From assembly GCA_949710005.1 (NCBI GenBank), contig OX453275.1, positions 32,840,218 through 32,904,217 on the forward strand: a stretch of 64,000 bases of DNA. Reading direction: 5' to 3'. Below are positions 62,607 through 64,000 of the stretch, in pieces (within the stretch, counting starts at the first letter, position 1; each line of letters starts with the position of its first letter). The notes beneath the pieces are model-generated. The model saw nothing but the letters and a program-made list of their open reading frames with translations, did no database searches and was not told where the DNA came from. The DNA comes from Ricordea florida. Taxonomy: Eukaryota > Cnidaria > Anthozoa > Corallimorpharia > Ricordeidae. The position numbers were made by a program, and so were the translations under genes.

Positions 62607-64000
62607 CTTGCAAAACTTTCTTTCAAAGTAAACCAAAAAGCTCCAAAACAGTTGAATTCGACATATTCAAATTACTACAAGAACTAGATAAGTTCTGTGT
62701 GTTGAGACTGTAATTGTTATCCCGTCATGTTTTTCCGCACCTTTCAGCAAGTTGAAGGGCGTCACATCACAAAATCGATTTCGTGGACATTTGAGTTCAT
62801 CGGAGCGTATCGTACGTGAGTCATTGTGAACATGTGTGAATACTAACTTGCACGAATCACTGACCCAAAATATCTTGACCTTTTCGGGAAGACTTGAATT
62901 TTAACTCTATGCATGCGGCGACCGAGTGGCAATGGAAAATCTCGGTGAGATTTCAACTCGCAAGAAAAAATATATTTTTTTTCTTTCATGCATATATATA
63001 ATAGAGGAAAATGACAGTCTTGGGAACGCGAGCTGGAATGTTATCAAGTCCGATGACTGAAGGAAACAAATCGTGACTGTAACACTACAAACGTCGCGTT
63101 CTATAAATATGCCTGGCACCGCGCAGACCTCACTGGGTGTTTATGTAAGGTTTGTTTTAATATTCATTCTACGACAGAATACGGCTATTAAAATCAAGAA
63201 GAAATTGAAAAAGGAACATGATTTAATACACCTTTTGCTGCTCATTACGAGAGAATACGCAGTCATTTGTGCCAAATGTCAGGAAATAACGAGTAGATAC
63301 ATTCAATTGTGTCCAAGTAACACCCAATTGTGAGGCGGTTCTTTATGTCGCCCGTCTGAGTTTCAAACCTTTTCACGTCGCAATTTGGAAGGTTCGCAGG
63401 TCGCTGTCGTAATTTCGCATGAGCGGCTCGTCGTTCGTCGTCATTCCAGCTCCCTCGTGTCGCCGTTTCAAGGCCATGCCGCTTGTCGGAATTTACCCCT
63501 AACAGGGCCTCAACTGTGTGAAACTATTATTCAATAACAAACTCTGAATATCAATAATCATTCATTAACGTTTATAGCCATTCATTTGCATTCCCAGACA
63601 AACAATTTTGAAAAATGATTTTACAATAGCATGAATACCGGTACAATTAAGATCTAGAGATTCTTCACCATTTTGGCACACTAACTGCCAATCAATAAAA
63701 TGAATAGAGAGTCTTAACAGTGATCTCGATTTGTCTTCTTGTGCTAACAATAAAATAATTAACACGTTTAGCCGTGTATCACACCGTGATAAAACACGAC
63801 GGGCATTTGAGAACACGAGTGAAATGTAGAAAACCCACTCAAAGGGATTTCACTACATCCTTTTGTTGGGTTTATAAGATTGTGGGGATGTGCCGCTGGA
63901 ACCCTTAGCCTATACCAGAGCTGGTTCAGCTGAATTTTGCTAGCCTATACTAGAGTAAACCACCCCCCAAATCACTCCTATCCTATCCTAGAGTAGCTGT
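62607..64000. other. Upstream region of the host gene
   Basis: It should hold the promoter and 5' untranslated part. A minus-strand TATATATA tract is at about 62990-63002. From about 63768 to the end, sequence matches repeats near 12368-12460 and 24955-25060 (GTGCCGCTGG, GGTTCAGCTGAATTTTGCTA). No coding evidence. Confidence 0.4.

Larger units (their letters stand above)
30637..61656. mobile_element. Outer Polinton/Maverick-like element (about 15.5 kb without the nested copy)
   Basis: Inverted ends begin TGATGTTATAAATGGGGG at 30637 and match the other end at 61656. TGGTG flanks both sides (30632-30636 and 61657-61661), a 5-bp target duplication. The element codes for integrase, packaging ATPase, capsid-like protein, family-B polymerase and a minus-strand cluster of small proteins. 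It is interrupted by a second element (38147-53615) and a small MITE in its right repeat, and its ATPase has a nonsense codon. The coding regions are far more AT-rich than the host exons. It lies 160 bp downstream of exon 1 of the host gene, in intron 1. Confidence 0.88.

Overview
The window looks like a piece of an invertebrate nuclear genome, probably cnidarian and perhaps a coral or sea anemone (inference). It has a many-exon minus-strand gene with GT-AG introns, a secreted glycine-rich extracellular protein with a discoidin (F5/8 type C) domain, many short non-autonomous transposons, and large virus-like Polinton/Maverick elements.

Host gene. One coherent minus-strand gene runs from a signal-peptide exon (ATG at 62606) to a stop at 943. 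I placed 23 coding exons by splice site and reading phase. Every junction stays in frame and the sum is 11,556 nt, a predicted protein of 3,851 residues. The protein alternates Gly-rich blocks (GGGSGGSIWI, GGAGGRIAVYF) with a repeated beta-rich unit (GGPGTVFLYH, FHFEELQIYG, MIGDRTGM, TEVHGV). A discoidin domain on three exons sits as a phase 1-1 cassette near the N-terminus.

Nested Polintons in intron 1. Between exon 1 and exon 2 lies a 31-kb AT-rich insertion, which is two Polinton-like elements, one inside the other. The outer element spans 30637-61656 and is flanked by TGGTG. The inner element (38147-53615, 591-bp terminal inverted repeats, flanked by TAATA) landed inside an outer-element gene and split it in two. 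Without the inner copy the outer is about 15.5 kb, the same size as the inner. Both encode an RVE-type DDE integrase, a packaging ATPase, a capsid-like protein and the same minus-strand cluster of small, mostly membrane-associated proteins. Both carry a SAP-like/zinc-repeat protein reading inward from the left terminal repeat.

The two elements carry very different family-B polymerases. The outer has a 1146-residue enzyme with an endonuclease-VII-like insert. The inner has a 1577-residue enzyme with fused SAP-like, Tyr/Gln-repeat, OTU-like, zinc-finger and nuclease regions. The outer copy is broken (split gene, nonsense codon in its ATPase, small transposon in its right repeat). The inner copy shows no obvious break.

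Most inter-gene spaces in the elements carry a TTTAAAGAT or TCTAAAGAT box about 20-35 nt before the start codon, a candidate element-specific promoter. Other introns hold MITE-like inverted repeats, a tRNA-derived tandem repeat and simple repeats.
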